Positions 47,528-57,770 are shown, counted from the stretch's first letter. The stretch: DNA of 64,000 bases from Zhongshania sp. R06B22 (GCF_040892595.1 NZ_JBFRYB010000001.1:2480001-2544000); one strand, 5' to 3'. Notes: a model not told the origin generated them from the letters alone. Program-made: numbers and translations.

Positions 47528-50488
47528 ATGACTCAAGTCGACATAGCCGCGCAAACCCCCGTCAACCCGGCCGCATTTAGCAGTTTTGAATTACTCAGCA
47601 ACGAAAACGTACCCGCACTTGGGGTCAGCATTGCAGAATACCGTCACCGCAAAACCGGCGCCAGCCACTATCATATTGTTAGCGACAACCCAGAAAATGT
47701 GTTTCTGGTCGCACTGCGCACGGTACCCAAAGACTCTACCGGCGTTGCCCATATTCTAGAACACACCGCGTTATGCGGCAGTGAAAAATACCCGGTTCGC
47801 GACCCATTCTTCATGATGATCCGGCGCTCTTTAAACAGTTTTATGAACGCCTTTACCAGCTCGGACTGGACAGCCTACCCCTTTGCCAGCAGCAATCGCA
47901 AAGATTTTGAAAACCTTCTCCAAGTTTATATGGACGCGGTATTTTTCTCTCGCCTAGATCCCTTGGACTTTGCCCAAGAAGGACACCGACTAGAATTTAA
48001 AGACCCCAAAGACCCCAACTCCGACCTCGAGTTTAAAGGCGTTGTTTTCAATGAGATGAAAGGCGCGATGAGTTCAGTGCCCAGTCAACTTTGGCAAACA
48101 CTGTGCAAATATTTATTTCCAAGCACTACCTACCACTACAATAGCGGCGGTGATCCGGAAGCCATACCGGATCTAAGCTACGATCAATTAAAATCTTTCT
48201 ATCAAAGTCATTACCATCCTAGCAATGCCATCTTCATGACCTTCGGTGACATCCCTGCAGCAGAGCATCAGGCGCGCTTTGAAGAGCTGGCTTTAAATCG
48301 TTTTGAGCAACAGAACACCCGCATTGCCGTTGAAGATGAGAAGCGCTACCACGCGCCGCTGCGTGTGCAAGAAAGCTATCCACTGCCACCCTCAGAAGAC
48401 ACTAACAACAAGACCCATATTGTGGTCGCCTGGCTAATGGGTAAAAGCACCGAGCTTGAAACCCAGCTAGAGGCCCAACTGCTCGCCGGAGTGTTACTCG
48501 ACAATAGCGCTAGCCCGCTGATGCATGCCTTGGAAACCACAGCGCTTGGCAGCGCGCCTTCACCCATGTGTGGCATTGAAGACTCGATGCGCGAAATGGT
48601 CTTCGCCTGTGGCGTGGAAGGCAGCAACGTCGATAGCAGGGACGAGGTCGAAAACCTCATCCTCGATACACTCAAGAACGTGATTAAGAATGGCATACCA
48701 AAAGAAGACGTAGATGCCGTTTTACATCAGCTTGAATTACGCCAGCGTGAAATTGGCGGAGATGGCTACCCCTATGGCTTACAACTTATTTTAACGGCAT
48801 TGGATAGCGCCACTCATCGTGGCAATCCCATCGAGCTACTAAATCTAGACCCTGCCTTACAAGCCATTAGAGCTAAAACTACAAACCCCGACTACATTAA
48901 AGGCCTCGCTCAAAATCTACTCGATAACCCTCATCGAGTGACCTTGGTCATGAGCCCCGATGAAGACATTCAAGCACGGGTGGAAAAAGCCGAAATTAGT
49001 CGGCTCAGCGCACTTAAAGAGGCGCTCAGTACTGAGCAAAGACAGCACATCATTGACCAAGCCGCTGCCTTAGCGGCTCGGCAAACAATGGAAGAAGACG
49101 AATCTATTCTGCCCAAGGTAACCCTAGACGATGTACCGCTAGACACCCCGGCATTGCATTTCGACACGGCCCAGTTTGGGAATCTGCCTTATACCCAATA
49201 TGGCCGTGGCACCAACGGTTTGGTTTATCAGCAGCTTCTGGTCAGTTTGCCTGAGCTCACAGAGCATGAGCTGTCACTGCTTTCAATATATACTTTGGTG
49301 GCCACCGAGCTGGGCGTCGGCGAACAGAGCTACCTGCAAGTACAGGCTCGGCAGTCTCAGGTATGCGGCGGTATTAGCGCCTATACCACGATGCGCGGCG
49401 GTATCAATGACGAGCAAGATATCCAAGCGTATTTAGTGCTGTCTTCAAAAGCTCTGCTGCGAAATGCCGAGGACCAAGCGCAGCTTATGCGAGATACCTT
49501 TGAGCAACTTCGTTTTGACGAGCACGAGCGCCTTCAAGAACTCATCGCCCAACTTAAAGGACGTCGAGAATCGGCTATCACTGGCAATGGTCACGGCCTT
49601 GCAATGAGCGCCGCGAGTGCGGGTATGAGCCCCATCGCCAAGGTGAATGAAGACTTAGGGGGCTTAAGCGGCATACGTCACCTTAAGCAACTTGCCAAGC
49701 GTATTGAAGATAGTAAAGCACTGGCAAGTCTGGCTGAGGAGTTATCAGTAATACATCAGAAAATGCTTGCCAGTAGCAAGGAACTGCTCATTATTGCTGA
49801 GGATCACCACCTCGAAGGTCTATGCGCTGAACTCGCACCGATTTGGCAGGATTTTAATGCTTCGGGCTCAAAAGGCTTTGAACTACCAGCACTACGTACC
49901 GCGAATAAATCATTCTGGGTCGCTAGCTCCCAGGTTAATTTCTGCGCCAAAGCTTACCCCACGGTACCTTCTGGCCACCCCGATGCACCGGTGCTTACGG
50001 TGCTAGCCGTATATTTGCGAAATGGCTTTTTACACCGCGCTATTCGCGAGCAAGGTGGCGCCTATGGTGGTGGCGCCTCACAAGACTCTAATATTGCCGC
50101 ATTCCGCTTTTATTCCTATAGAGATCCGCGCTTACAAGAGACACTGAGCGACTTCGATAAATCCATTAGCTGGATGCTCCAAACTCCAGTGTCAGCTAAA
50201 GGTCTGGAGGAAGCAGTATTAGGGGTAGTCGGCAGCATCGACAAACCAGGGTCCCCGGCTGGGGAGGCAAAACAGGATTATCACAGCAATGTTTTCGGCC
50301 GCACATTAGCCGAACGCCGGCAGTTCCGGCAGCGCGTTCTCGCCGTTAAGGAAGAAGATTTACTACGCGTCTGCGAACTTTACTTGAACAATGCGGAGGC
50401 AAGCATCGCGGTTGTCAGTAGCGAAAGCAAAGCCGACGCACTCGCCGAGTGGATAGTGAAAGAGGGTATGACAATCCAACGCTTGTAA
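47528..50488 (+). CDS. M16C metalloprotease (presequence protease/PreP-like)
   Basis: 986 residues, two-lobed pitrilysin fold. The inverted zinc motif is GVAHILEHTALCGSEKYPVRDPFFMM (HxxEH), with the distal Glu in GVVFNEMKGAM, and the C-terminal half holds a second M16 lobe (YLRNGFLHRAIREQGGAYGGGA). No signal peptide, so probably cytoplasmic, cleaving oligopeptides. It is downstream of the cyclotransferase but has a separate start region. Confidence 0.9.
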   Translation: MTQVDIAAQTPVNPAAFSSFELLSNENVPALGVSIAEYRHRKTGASHYHIVSDNPENVFLVALRTVPKDSTGVAHILEHTALCGSEKYPVRDPFFMMIRRSLNSFMNAFTSSDWTAYPFASSNRKDFENLLQVYMDAVFFSRLDPLDFAQEGHRLEFKDPKDPNSDLEFKGVVFNEMKGAMSSVPSQLWQTLCKYLFPSTTYHYNSGGDPEAIPDLSYDQLKSFYQSHYHPSNAIFMTFGDIPAAEHQARFEELALNRFEQQNTRIAVEDEKRYHAPLRVQESYPLPPSEDTNNKTHIVVAWLMGKSTELETQLEAQLLAGVLLDNSASPLMHALETTALGSAPSPMCGIEDSMREMVFACGVEGSNVDSRDEVENLILDTLKNVIKNGIPKEDVDAVLHQLELRQREIGGDGYPYGLQLILTALDSATHRGNPIELLNLDPALQAIRAKTTNPDYIKGLAQNLLDNPHRVTLVMSPDEDIQARVEKAEISRLSALKEALSTEQRQHIIDQAAALAARQTMEEDESILPKVTLDDVPLDTPALHFDTAQFGNLPYTQYGRGTNGLVYQQLLVSLPELTEHELSLLSIYTLVATELGVGEQSYLQVQARQSQVCGGISAYTTMRGGINDEQDIQAYLVLSSKALLRNAEDQAQLMRDTFEQLRFDEHERLQELIAQLKGRRESAITGNGHGLAMSAASAGMSPIAKVNEDLGGLSGIRHLKQLAKRIEDSKALASLAEELSVIHQKMLASSKELLIIAEDHHLEGLCAELAPIWQDFNASGSKGFELPALRTANKSFWVASSQVNFCAKAYPTVPSGHPDAPVLTVLAVYLRNGFLHRAIREQGGAYGGGASQDSNIAAFRFYSYRDPRLQETLSDFDKSISWMLQTPVSAKGLEEAVLGVVGSIDKPGSPAGEAKQDYHSNVFGRTLAERRQFRQRVLAVKEEDLLRVCELYLNNAEASIAVVSSESKADALAEWIVKEGMTIQRL

Positions 50489-50516
50489 GGCTCGCCTCAG
50501 TCTACCTGGGGTAACC

Positions 50517-50542
50517 AGCTAGTCCCTTCATACGGGCTAGCT
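50517..50542 (+). terminator. Hairpin after the M16C protease gene
   Basis: AGCTAG-T-CCC (50517-50526) pairs with GGGCTAGCT (50534-50542), leaving one bulged T, 28 nt after the stop. No strong U-run follows, so it may be a mixed-type terminator in the convergent gap before the Spy-like gene. Confidence 0.45.
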
Positions 50543-50609
50543 AAACGTCGCTATTGCGGGTGTGAAACGCTCAGCTAGCCACGCCGAGCGCCATATGGCC
50601 GCAAATTAA

Positions 50610-51038
50610 TTACTTGGTCTTTGCTGTTGCAGCTTGCAAGGCATCGGAGCGGATCTTGTTATAGGCCTGCTTTTGCTTATTGTCGAGCACGGCGTAAAAA
50701 CCTCGCTGAGTATTCAGCAATGCCGTCGTATGGGCGGCTGAAAGTCGCCCTGCTTCACGACTTAAGCGCTTAACATCAGCGTCACCGAGTCTTGCCAAAT
50801 TTACCCGGCGAATACTCTCTTGCGCCGCCACCAGCCCAGCACGAATCGTCACGGCTTCTTGCGCATAATTGGCAAGCAATGCCTTGATCTGCGTTTGCTG
50901 TCTTTCAGACAAATCCAATTTTTCAGTTAATACATCTAAGCGTGCGCCACCAAAAGCGGCTTGATCGGCAAAAGCCGGCGACATTGCAAAGCCGCCAAGC
51001 AGAGCACTCAATAACACCACAACACTATATTTCTTCAT
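50610..51038 (-). CDS. Spy/CpxP-like periplasmic protein
   Basis: 142 residues. Signal peptide with cleavage near AFA-DQAA, then helical segments; LDLSERQQTQIKALLANYAQE is an LTxxQ-like motif and SREAGRLSAAHTTALLNTQRGFYAVLDNKQKQAYNKI is a second helical stretch as in CpxP/Spy chaperones. It may bind unfolded periplasmic proteins. Regulation by a Cpx or Bae system is typical but not visible here. Confidence 0.75.
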   Translation of the reverse strand: MKKYSVVVLLSALLGGFAMSPAFADQAAFGGARLDVLTEKLDLSERQQTQIKALLANYAQEAVTIRAGLVAAQESIRRVNLARLGDADVKRLSREAGRLSAAHTTALLNTQRGFYAVLDNKQKQAYNKIRSDALQAATAKTK

Positions 51039-51337
51039 TATTTCTCCAAAACCGTAAACTCATCGTTATTACTGAGACATGATAATCGTAAAAAGAACTC
51101 AATGCACAGACCAGAATATACCTACAAAAGCAGCAATGCTGATTAGCCATCTCTCTTCATTCTGAAGTTTGATCGCGACCTATATCACTCCCGTTCAGTA
51201 AAAAGCCACTCACTTAAAAACCTAAAGCCTGCTCTGTCCTCAGCGTCATAGCCAATCGATAAAGAATAACAGGCGCTTTATGCGCGATTCAGATTAAGGG
51301 AGGACGGGACATTTAAAAGCAGCCGGCTAGCAAGCAT
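51039..51337. other. Intergenic gap between Spy-like gene and recX
   Basis: About 300 bp between two minus-strand genes. It should contain the promoter of the Spy-like gene. I see no gene, repeat or strong hairpin in it. Confidence 0.4.
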
Positions 51338-51778
51338 TCAGAACAAGCCGCGAATATGGTCAAAAGAATACCCTTTATACTGCATATATCGCATGCACTT
51401 AGCACGCACCTTGGCGTCTGATATATCCTGGCCAGCGTACTTTTTTTCAAATAGCTGCTTAGCCGCTACCCGCCAGTCAATATCTTGCGCAGCAAACACT
51501 CCAGCAATAAGGGTGTCTTCTATACCTCGTTGGTGTAATTCAGCTTTTATATACTGGGGGCCGTATCCAGCATTGACCCTCAAACGGAAGAATGAATCAG
51601 CAAAACGAGCATCTGATTGCAAGCCATCAAGCATCAATTCATCCAGCACCTGATCAATATCGGCGCTTTCCGGGAAGCGTTGAAACAATTTTAACCGTAA
51701 TTCCTGGCGCGAGTATTCTCGCCTAGCAAGAAAATCCATCGCCTTTAAGCGAATATGCTTTTTAAAAACTTCTGCCAA
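51338..51778 (-). CDS. recX: RecX regulatory protein
   Basis: 146 residues. The helical repeats are recognisable: KAMDFLARREYSRQELRLKLFQRF, VLDELMLDGLQSDARFADSFFRLRVN and GYGPQYIKAELHQRGI. It inhibits RecA filament formation. Unlike the common recA-recX arrangement, no recA lies next to it in this window; recX is alone on the minus strand, divergent from flp. Confidence 0.92.
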   Translation of the reverse strand: MAEVFKKHIRLKAMDFLARREYSRQELRLKLFQRFPESADIDQVLDELMLDGLQSDARFADSFFRLRVNAGYGPQYIKAELHQRGIEDTLIAGVFAAQDIDWRVAAKQLFEKKYAGQDISDAKVRAKCMRYMQYKGYSFDHIRGLF

Positions 51779-51954
51779 AACGTGCTCCGAACGACAAAAT
51801 ACCCCAAAAACCCCTTAAAAACTGCTATTTCCCTTAATTCCATTTCGGCAATTACTTATTTCATTAAATCTGTGTAAACAGCAAAGTAAGCATCAAGAGC
51901 GAGAGGAAAATCCTGCGCTGTTAGGTAACTCATTTAAACCACGGAGAATGACTC

Positions 51955-52149
51955 ATGTTAAATAAAATTACTAGCACACTACGTAAACTCAAGAGTGACG
52001 AGAGCGGCGCCAGCGCCATTGAATACGCGGTTATGGCTGCACTGCTCGTTGTTATTATCGTATTTGGTGTCAGCTTACTTGGTAGTGGTTCAAGCACCAC
52101 CGCTGGTATTGGTAAAGCCTTCACTGATATTGCTACTCAGCTAGAATAA
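51955..52149 (+). CDS. flp: Flp/Fap-type major pilin
   Basis: 64 residues with a short positive leader. The prepilin cleavage site is DESG followed by ASAIEYAVMAALLVVIIV, a typical Flp pilin N-terminus with Glu at +5. It assembles into a thin type IVb (Tad) pilus. It is first in the tad locus, with GGAG before the ATG; its own promoter must lie in 51779-51954. Confidence 0.95.
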   Translation: MLNKITSTLRKLKSDESGASAIEYAVMAALLVVIIVFGVSLLGSGSSTTAGIGKAFTDIATQLE

Positions 52150-52164
52150 TAGCGAGAGCCCGCA

Positions 52165-52629
52165 GTGATCCTGCCCGCTCTGTCTATATTAATAGTTATA
52201 GCTTATATCGACTGGAAGCAAAGACGGATACCTAACAGCTGGTTGATAGTACTTGCAGGGTGGGCGGCATGTTATGCCGCCCTATCACCCGTTATAAGCT
52301 TCAAGATTATTACTATAAACGCCATTATCGGATTAGCACTCACACTGCCTGGCTTCATGAAAGGGCTTGTAGGGGGCGGCGATGTAAAACTAATGTTGGC
52401 GATATCTCCTTTATGGCCACCGATAGAACTACTTTGGGTATTTTCCACTGGGATACTTAGTCTGCTGTTATTAATGTCATCGGCCCACTTTATTTCGAAG
52501 ATGTCCTTAACAAAAGCGCACTACCCGGCAAGTAATCTGACGGCAACCTCCTTACAGAGGGGCCTACCCTTGGGAAGCGCTGTTGCGATGGGCGCAATAT
52601 TCATATCACTTTTCAATTTTATTTCCTGA
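52165..52629 (+). CDS. cpaA: Prepilin peptidase CpaA/TadV
   Basis: 154 residues, GTG start. The two catalytic aspartates are in IDWKQRRIPN and GGGDVKLMLAI. It is the short, single-domain type without an N-methylase domain, as in Tad systems, and would cleave the Flp prepilin. It lies 15 nt after flp. Confidence 0.93.
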   Translation: MILPALSILIVIAYIDWKQRRIPNSWLIVLAGWAACYAALSPVISFKIITINAIIGLALTLPGFMKGLVGGGDVKLMLAISPLWPPIELLWVFSTGILSLLLLMSSAHFISKMSLTKAHYPASNLTATSLQRGLPLGSAVAMGAIFISLFNFIS

Positions 52630-52663
52630 TTTCACGATCATAAATTATGCATGGAGCACGACA

Positions 52664-53146
52664 ATGGTAAACCACAACTTTTATCGCTCGATTCAGCAGC
52701 GGCAAAAAGGTGCTGTTGCCATAGAGTTCGTCTTCATTTTCCCAGTCCTCTTTATTATCTGCTATGCCATTATTGTGTACGGCTTGGCATTTCTGTTGGT
52801 CCAAAACTTCACTTATTCAAGCGAAGAGGTACTTCGCGCCGCACTCGTTTGTGAAGACTGTGAAACCACAGCAGAATGGGAGGCCGAAATCAACGCTATT
52901 GGCACTGTTCGCCTTAAGAAAGACCCGGTCGATGGACTCTTAATCTACGCTCCAGGCTCATTAAGCTGGACTAGCAACTGCAGAGACGCATCTGCACCTC
53001 TCGACGGCTCACCCGCGCTAGATGGAATTTTGTGTGAAGTGTCAGTTTCCTCTTTACCGTTACTCGACGGTATAACCATGCCCGGCTTTGGGAAGCTACC
53101 CACCCTCCCCGATATGCTAACCGGTAGAGCCACACTCCTTTTTTAG
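52664..53146 (+). CDS. TadE/TadF-like minor pseudopilin
   Basis: 160 residues from the ATG at 52664, with GGAG 7 nt upstream; the frame extends to 52583. QKGAVAIEFVFIFPVLFIICYAIIVYG is a TadE-like prepilin N-terminus (Gly/Ala cleavage, Glu at +5). The rest is a Cys-containing periplasmic domain (CEDCETTAE). It probably forms a minor component of the pilus base. Between cpaA and cpaB. Confidence 0.85.
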   Translation: MVNHNFYRSIQQRQKGAVAIEFVFIFPVLFIICYAIIVYGLAFLLVQNFTYSSEEVLRAALVCEDCETTAEWEAEINAIGTVRLKKDPVDGLLIYAPGSLSWTSNCRDASAPLDGSPALDGILCEVSVSSLPLLDGITMPGFGKLPTLPDMLTGRATLLF

Positions 53147-53328
53147 TGATCAGTGGCGGTACTCCTTAGTAAGTATATATTTAAGCCCCCGCTTACTTCC
53201 TGGATACAAGCCGCAGGCCTCATACGTATCAGCCACAATAGAATCACTATTACACAATGCTTAGTATTGAGTTCAAGACTGCGGTAGCAACTAGAACAGA
53301 CGTTTATTGATCTTTTAGGGATACGACT

Positions 53329-54252
53329 ATGCAAGCAAGGACTTTAAAAATTATCGCGGCGCTGCTAATTATCAGCGCGGTATTCATGGGGATAATTGGC
53401 TACAAAATAAGTCAGGAAGACTCATCCAAGAGTCGACCAACGTCACAAATACAAACAAGTGCGGCAGAACAAAGTAATTTTGCCTACGCGCAAAAGCTAC
53501 TTATTGCAAACCGTAGTATGAACAAAGGCGAAATCATTACTGCCGAAGACATACAGCTTATCCCCTACCCACTACTTGTTGACGGCAGCTACACCAAGGT
53601 CGCCGATATAATAAACAAGAAACTAGAGTCTAAGGTTGCTGTGGGCGCAGTGATTCGGAGCAGTGATTTTGAAAAGCAAAGTACCTTGGCTCCGCATATA
53701 AATCCCGGCTACCGCGCACTGTCTATTAAGGTGAATGAAGCATCAAGCGCCGGCGGTTTTTTACAACCAGGGGATCGAGTTGACATTATTTTCACCGCTA
53801 GGGCATCCAAAGACACCTACAACAAAAGTATGTCACGTCGTCTACTTCAGAATATTCGACTCATAGCATTCGGTACCGATGTTGAGCGCAACGACAAAAA
53901 TATTGAGGTCTCCGAGGGCAAGAAAAAGTCTTCGGCGAAAGCCGAGAAAGAATCCGGAAAAAGTAGTCGATCGGCGGTTCTTGAAATTGCCTTGGAAGAT
54001 ATTCCGGTTATAACACTAGCCGAAGAAAGTGGAGAGCTGCGCTTAGTAGTAGTAGGCGAAGCAGATATGGCTTCCACCAAAGCTGATCAGCTGAACCCCA
54101 CTGATTCACAGCAAACTCTTAGCAAGCACATGAGTGACGCCGACCGAACTGCATTCATTCGCGACGTTACTGGATTGAAACCGTCACCACCACCTAAATC
54201 GGTGTATGTGTATAGCGGTGATTCTGTAGAAACTATTACGGTACGCAAATAA
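53329..54252 (+). CDS. cpaB: Flp pilus assembly protein CpaB/RcpC
   Basis: 307 residues. N-terminal membrane helix (IIAALLIISAVFMGIIGYK), SAF domain (LLIANRSMNKGEIITAEDIQLIPYP) and RcpC region (GYRALSIKVNEASSAGGFLQPGDRVDIIFTA, quoted in part). It probably caps or stabilises the secretin in the periplasm. The 182-bp gap before it may carry a second promoter. Confidence 0.92.
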   Translation: MQARTLKIIAALLIISAVFMGIIGYKISQEDSSKSRPTSQIQTSAAEQSNFAYAQKLLIANRSMNKGEIITAEDIQLIPYPLLVDGSYTKVADIINKKLESKVAVGAVIRSSDFEKQSTLAPHINPGYRALSIKVNEASSAGGFLQPGDRVDIIFTARASKDTYNKSMSRRLLQNIRLIAFGTDVERNDKNIEVSEGKKKSSAKAEKESGKSSRSAVLEIALEDIPVITLAEESGELRLVVVGEADMASTKADQLNPTDSQQTLSKHMSDADRTAFIRDVTGLKPSPPPKSVYVYSGDSVETITVRK

Positions 54253-54293
54253 TGAAAGCGAGCGAAACCCAAGGCATAAACGGAGTATCCAAA

Positions 54294-55607
54294 ATGAAAA
54301 AAGGATTTATATTCAGCTTGCTGCTTGCGCTCGTCACCGTCGCCGAAGCCAGCCCATACAAAACACTGCGTATGACGACGGGCGAACAGCAGGCCTTGAC
54401 TACACAGCACAGCGTTAAACGAAGCGCGATAGGCAACCCCGCCATCGCGAGTTTAAAAGTGCTCAATTCAAAGCAATTTTTGCTGACTGCAAAGCAAATT
54501 GGCTCTACCCAGCTTTTACTTTGGCAAGGTAGTGGTGAACCCACCACCTTCAAAATTGACGTAGTACCCGATATGGCTAGTTCAACGACCCAGGGTATTG
54601 CTGTAGATGCCGTAGGCGACAAGATCGTTCTGCGGGGTAAAACCCAATCACTTAGCCAGCACGACCAGCTCATGATGTCTGCAGGTGCGAATGTCGTAGA
54701 CAATACGGTCCAAGAAGGCGCGGTTCAGGTTCAAACTGATATTCGGATTATCGAATACAGCCGCTCACAGTTAAAACAAATTGGCAGCGCCTTAGCTTAC
54801 GCAGGAGGTGACACTGCACTGGCCCTGGGTTCTGCAAGTTTAATACCTTCTATTTCTGGTATTAGCGATATTGTTTCATTAATGAGTGGACTGACAACCA
54901 CCGGCAACTCATCGTCCATTCTAATCGGCCATGCCGGCAAAAACTTTAGCGCTGCCGTCAATGCTCTGCAACAAAATGGCTATGCTTACACCTTGGCCGA
55001 GCCCTCGCTAGTTAGCCTGTCGGGGCAAACAGCAAGTTTCTTAGCCGGCGGTGAGTTCCCCTACCCGGTGGCAAATAACGAGGGCCAAGTACAAATTGAG
55101 TTTAAAGAGTTTGGCGTCCGCCTTCGCCTGACACCGACCATACTAAGCGAAAACAGTATTATGCTTAAAGTCGCGCCTGAAGTGAGCGACCTAGACTTCA
55201 GCAGCGGCGTGCAAGCCAGTGGTGTTTCGGTGCCGGCTTTACGGGTCCGCCGCACAGACACCACGATTCAACTTGCTCCTGGTGAAAGTTTTATTATCAG
55301 TGGTCTTGTAACTCGTAATACCTATAACAACGCCGACAAAATACCCGGACTTGGCGACATTCCCATTCTTGGCGCCCTCTTCCGCTCTACTCGATTTGAG
55401 CAAGACGATAAAGAGCTTGTAATGGTGGTGACACCCCACTTGGTAAAACCGATGGCCAGAAATACTGTGCTTAAAGAGTTGCCAGGGGAGATCTATCAAG
55501 ATTACACGCCATCGTTTACCAGCATGTTATTTGGGAATCCGCAAAAGGGTTCAAAAACATCAAAGTCACAACCTTCGCCAGAAGCCGGCGTCGGCTTTTC
55601 TAACTGA
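54294..55607 (+). CDS. cpaC: Tad secretin CpaC/RcpA
   Basis: 437 residues from the ATG at 54294 with GGAG upstream, which begins a signal peptide (MKKGFIFSLLLALVTVAEA). An N-terminal domain is followed by the secretin core: LAEPSLVSLSGQTASFLAGGEFP, VQIEFKEFGVRLRLTPTI and KIPGLGDIPILGALFRSTRF. It forms the outer-membrane pore for the pilus. An ATG at 54252 overlapping the cpaB stop is the alternative start. Confidence 0.94.
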   Translation: MKKGFIFSLLLALVTVAEASPYKTLRMTTGEQQALTTQHSVKRSAIGNPAIASLKVLNSKQFLLTAKQIGSTQLLLWQGSGEPTTFKIDVVPDMASSTTQGIAVDAVGDKIVLRGKTQSLSQHDQLMMSAGANVVDNTVQEGAVQVQTDIRIIEYSRSQLKQIGSALAYAGGDTALALGSASLIPSISGISDIVSLMSGLTTTGNSSSILIGHAGKNFSAAVNALQQNGYAYTLAEPSLVSLSGQTASFLAGGEFPYPVANNEGQVQIEFKEFGVRLRLTPTILSENSIMLKVAPEVSDLDFSSGVQASGVSVPALRVRRTDTTIQLAPGESFIISGLVTRNTYNNADKIPGLGDIPILGALFRSTRFEQDDKELVMVVTPHLVKPMARNTVLKELPGEIYQDYTPSFTSMLFGNPQKGSKTSKSQPSPEAGVGFSN

Positions 55608-55624
55608 TTATTAGGTATTCCGTC

Positions 55625-56878
55625 ATGAGACTCATAGACCGCAGAACACCAAGTAAGCCAGTCGCACCTACTGACGATTATGAAAAACTGAAGTCAGATA
55701 TGCATAAGTTTGTTATTGATAGAATTGAAGATGACAAAATTATTTACGATGATAATCAGAAAAAGCTTGAGGAGGCTATTTCCGCCTATATCCGTCAGTA
55801 CTGCCGAATTTATGAAGCGACAATTGATCGGGAAACCTTTCTGTCATTAGAAAAACATCTATTAAATGAAATTGTTGGTTTTGGTCCTCTGCAAAGTCTA
55901 CTAGATGACCCAAGTATTAATGACATATTAATTAATGGTCCACGTAATATCTATGTTGAACGCGATGGCGTGCTTGAAAAAGCCGACATGCGCTTTCTGG
56001 ATAATCGCCACGTGCTACGAGTTATTCGCCGCATGATTTCACCACTGGGACGCCGTATTGACGAATCTAGTCCCATTGTTGATGGACGACTTGCAGATGG
56101 CAGCCGTATCAATGCCATTGTGCCTCCACTCGCCCTCGACGGCCCCTGCCTTTCAATTCGTAAATTTCGTAAGGATCCACTTACTGCGCAAGAACTCCTA
56201 GCAACAGGCTCAATCAGTGAGGACGTACTCGAATATCTCACCAATGCCGTTGCCAACCGAACTAATATTCTAATTAGCGGCGCAACTGGCTCAGGTAAAA
56301 CCACGCTACTCAATATACTTAGTCAATTTATCCCCGGCACAGAGCGGATTGTGACTATCGAGGATGCCGCCGAGCTTCAGCTTCGTAACGGCCACGTCGT
56401 TCGCTTAGAAACACGTCCAGAAAATAACGAAGGCGTAGGGGAAATCACCGCGAGAGAACTCGTTAAAAACTCCCTCCGTATGCGCCCAGACCGCATCATT
56501 GTCGGCGAGAGTCGCGGAGGCGAAATACTCGACGTTTTACAGGCGATGAACACTGGACACAATGGCTCCATGAGTACGGTACACGCGAACTCAGCGCGCG
56601 ACGCGATCACCCGCTTGGAAATGATGGTGGGAATATCAGGGTTCAAGGGAAGCGGTGAGTTAATTTTAAAAATGATTGGCAGTGCACTCGACTTGATTGT
56701 ACACATTGGCCGCAAAGCTGACGGACGCCGCTGTGTGCTGCAAATCTCTGAACTGCATGTGATAAATAACGAGCTGACGCTGAAAGATATATTTATATAC
56801 GATGACGCAAGCCGGAAAGTTCTGCGCGTTGATGGTACTAAGAGCTCAGCTCGCGCCCCCGATTTAGCCAAGGTCTGA
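55625..56878 (+). CDS. cpaF: Tad pilus assembly ATPase CpaF/TadA
   Basis: 417 residues, no signal. Walker A LISGATGSGKTTLLN, the Asp box ERIVTIEDAAEL, Walker B/His box MRPDRIIVGESRGGE and MNTGHNGSMSTVHANSARDA. It powers both extension and retraction of Tad pili. The gene directly follows cpaC with a 17-nt gap; the tadZ/cpaE localisation ATPase normally found here is absent. Confidence 0.95.
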   Translation: MRLIDRRTPSKPVAPTDDYEKLKSDMHKFVIDRIEDDKIIYDDNQKKLEEAISAYIRQYCRIYEATIDRETFLSLEKHLLNEIVGFGPLQSLLDDPSINDILINGPRNIYVERDGVLEKADMRFLDNRHVLRVIRRMISPLGRRIDESSPIVDGRLADGSRINAIVPPLALDGPCLSIRKFRKDPLTAQELLATGSISEDVLEYLTNAVANRTNILISGATGSGKTTLLNILSQFIPGTERIVTIEDAAELQLRNGHVVRLETRPENNEGVGEITARELVKNSLRMRPDRIIVGESRGGEILDVLQAMNTGHNGSMSTVHANSARDAITRLEMMVGISGFKGSGELILKMIGSALDLIVHIGRKADGRRCVLQISELHVINNELTLKDIFIYDDASRKVLRVDGTKSSARAPDLAKV

Positions 56879-56895
56879 GCTTAAGGAAATACGCT

Positions 56896-57759
56896 ATGTT
56901 ATGGATCGCACTCGCTTTACTTCTAGCCGGATTGGCCTTCGTGGTAATTATGCTTATCGGCGGGGAATCAGAAGCAGCCACCCCAGAAAACGAAATAGTA
57001 GCAGATGCAGGCTCTCAGCTACCCGCGGCACTAGAGAACTACCTGGGTAGCAATGGCGTTGAATTACCACCGACCATTGTCTATGGCGCGATAGCTATCA
57101 CCGTTACGGGAATCGCCCTAAGTTTACTTATCCTGCCCTTGAAACTTGGCGTCCTCGCCGCTGCAGGAGTTTTATTTACTGCGTATTCAATGGTGAAAAT
57201 TATTGGCGCGCAGCGCCGCGCAAAAATGCTAAGCCAGCTACCCTCATTTATTAATCAGGTCACGCGCCGGCTCTCCGCGGGTATTTCAGTGGAAAACGCC
57301 TTTGCCGATTCGGTAGAAACACTGGAGCGTCCACTTGGTACGGTCATGAGACGAATCGTTCGCCGTGTCCACTACGGTTACGATCTTCATCAAGCGTTTG
57401 AACGCGAAGCACGTGTTAACCAGTTGAGTGAATTTGATGTACTGGCAACCGCCTTACGTATTAATGAACAATACGGTGGCAGTATCCGCTCAATTCTCGA
57501 TGACATCGTCGATATTCTAAGAATGCAGGACTCCGGAAAAAGAGAGCTCAGCGCAATGACAGGCGAAACCAGAGTGACGGCTGCGATTCTTGCCGCCTTG
57601 CCGCCTGGCATTGCAGCCTACACCTTTTTTAATAACCCTAAGTTCCTAACGGATATGTGGAACAGCGCAGGCGGTCAACAAACATTAATTATAGCCATTG
57701 TCATGCAAGTGCTTGGGGTTATTGTTTTGTGGCGCATGATTCGATCAATTGGGGCATAA
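56896..57759 (+). CDS. tadB: Tad inner-membrane platform protein TadB
   Basis: 287 residues, type II secretion F-domain (AKMLSQLPSFINQVTRRLSAGISVENAFA; LATALRINEQYGGSIRSILDDI) with hydrophobic segments at both ends. Together with TadC it forms the inner-membrane platform. It lies 17 nt after cpaF with AAGGA upstream. Confidence 0.93.
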   Translation: MLWIALALLLAGLAFVVIMLIGGESEAATPENEIVADAGSQLPAALENYLGSNGVELPPTIVYGAIAITVTGIALSLLILPLKLGVLAAAGVLFTAYSMVKIIGAQRRAKMLSQLPSFINQVTRRLSAGISVENAFADSVETLERPLGTVMRRIVRRVHYGYDLHQAFEREARVNQLSEFDVLATALRINEQYGGSIRSILDDIVDILRMQDSGKRELSAMTGETRVTAAILAALPPGIAAYTFFNNPKFLTDMWNSAGGQQTLIIAIVMQVLGVIVLWRMIRSIGA

Positions 57760-57770
57760 GGAGAATTAAC

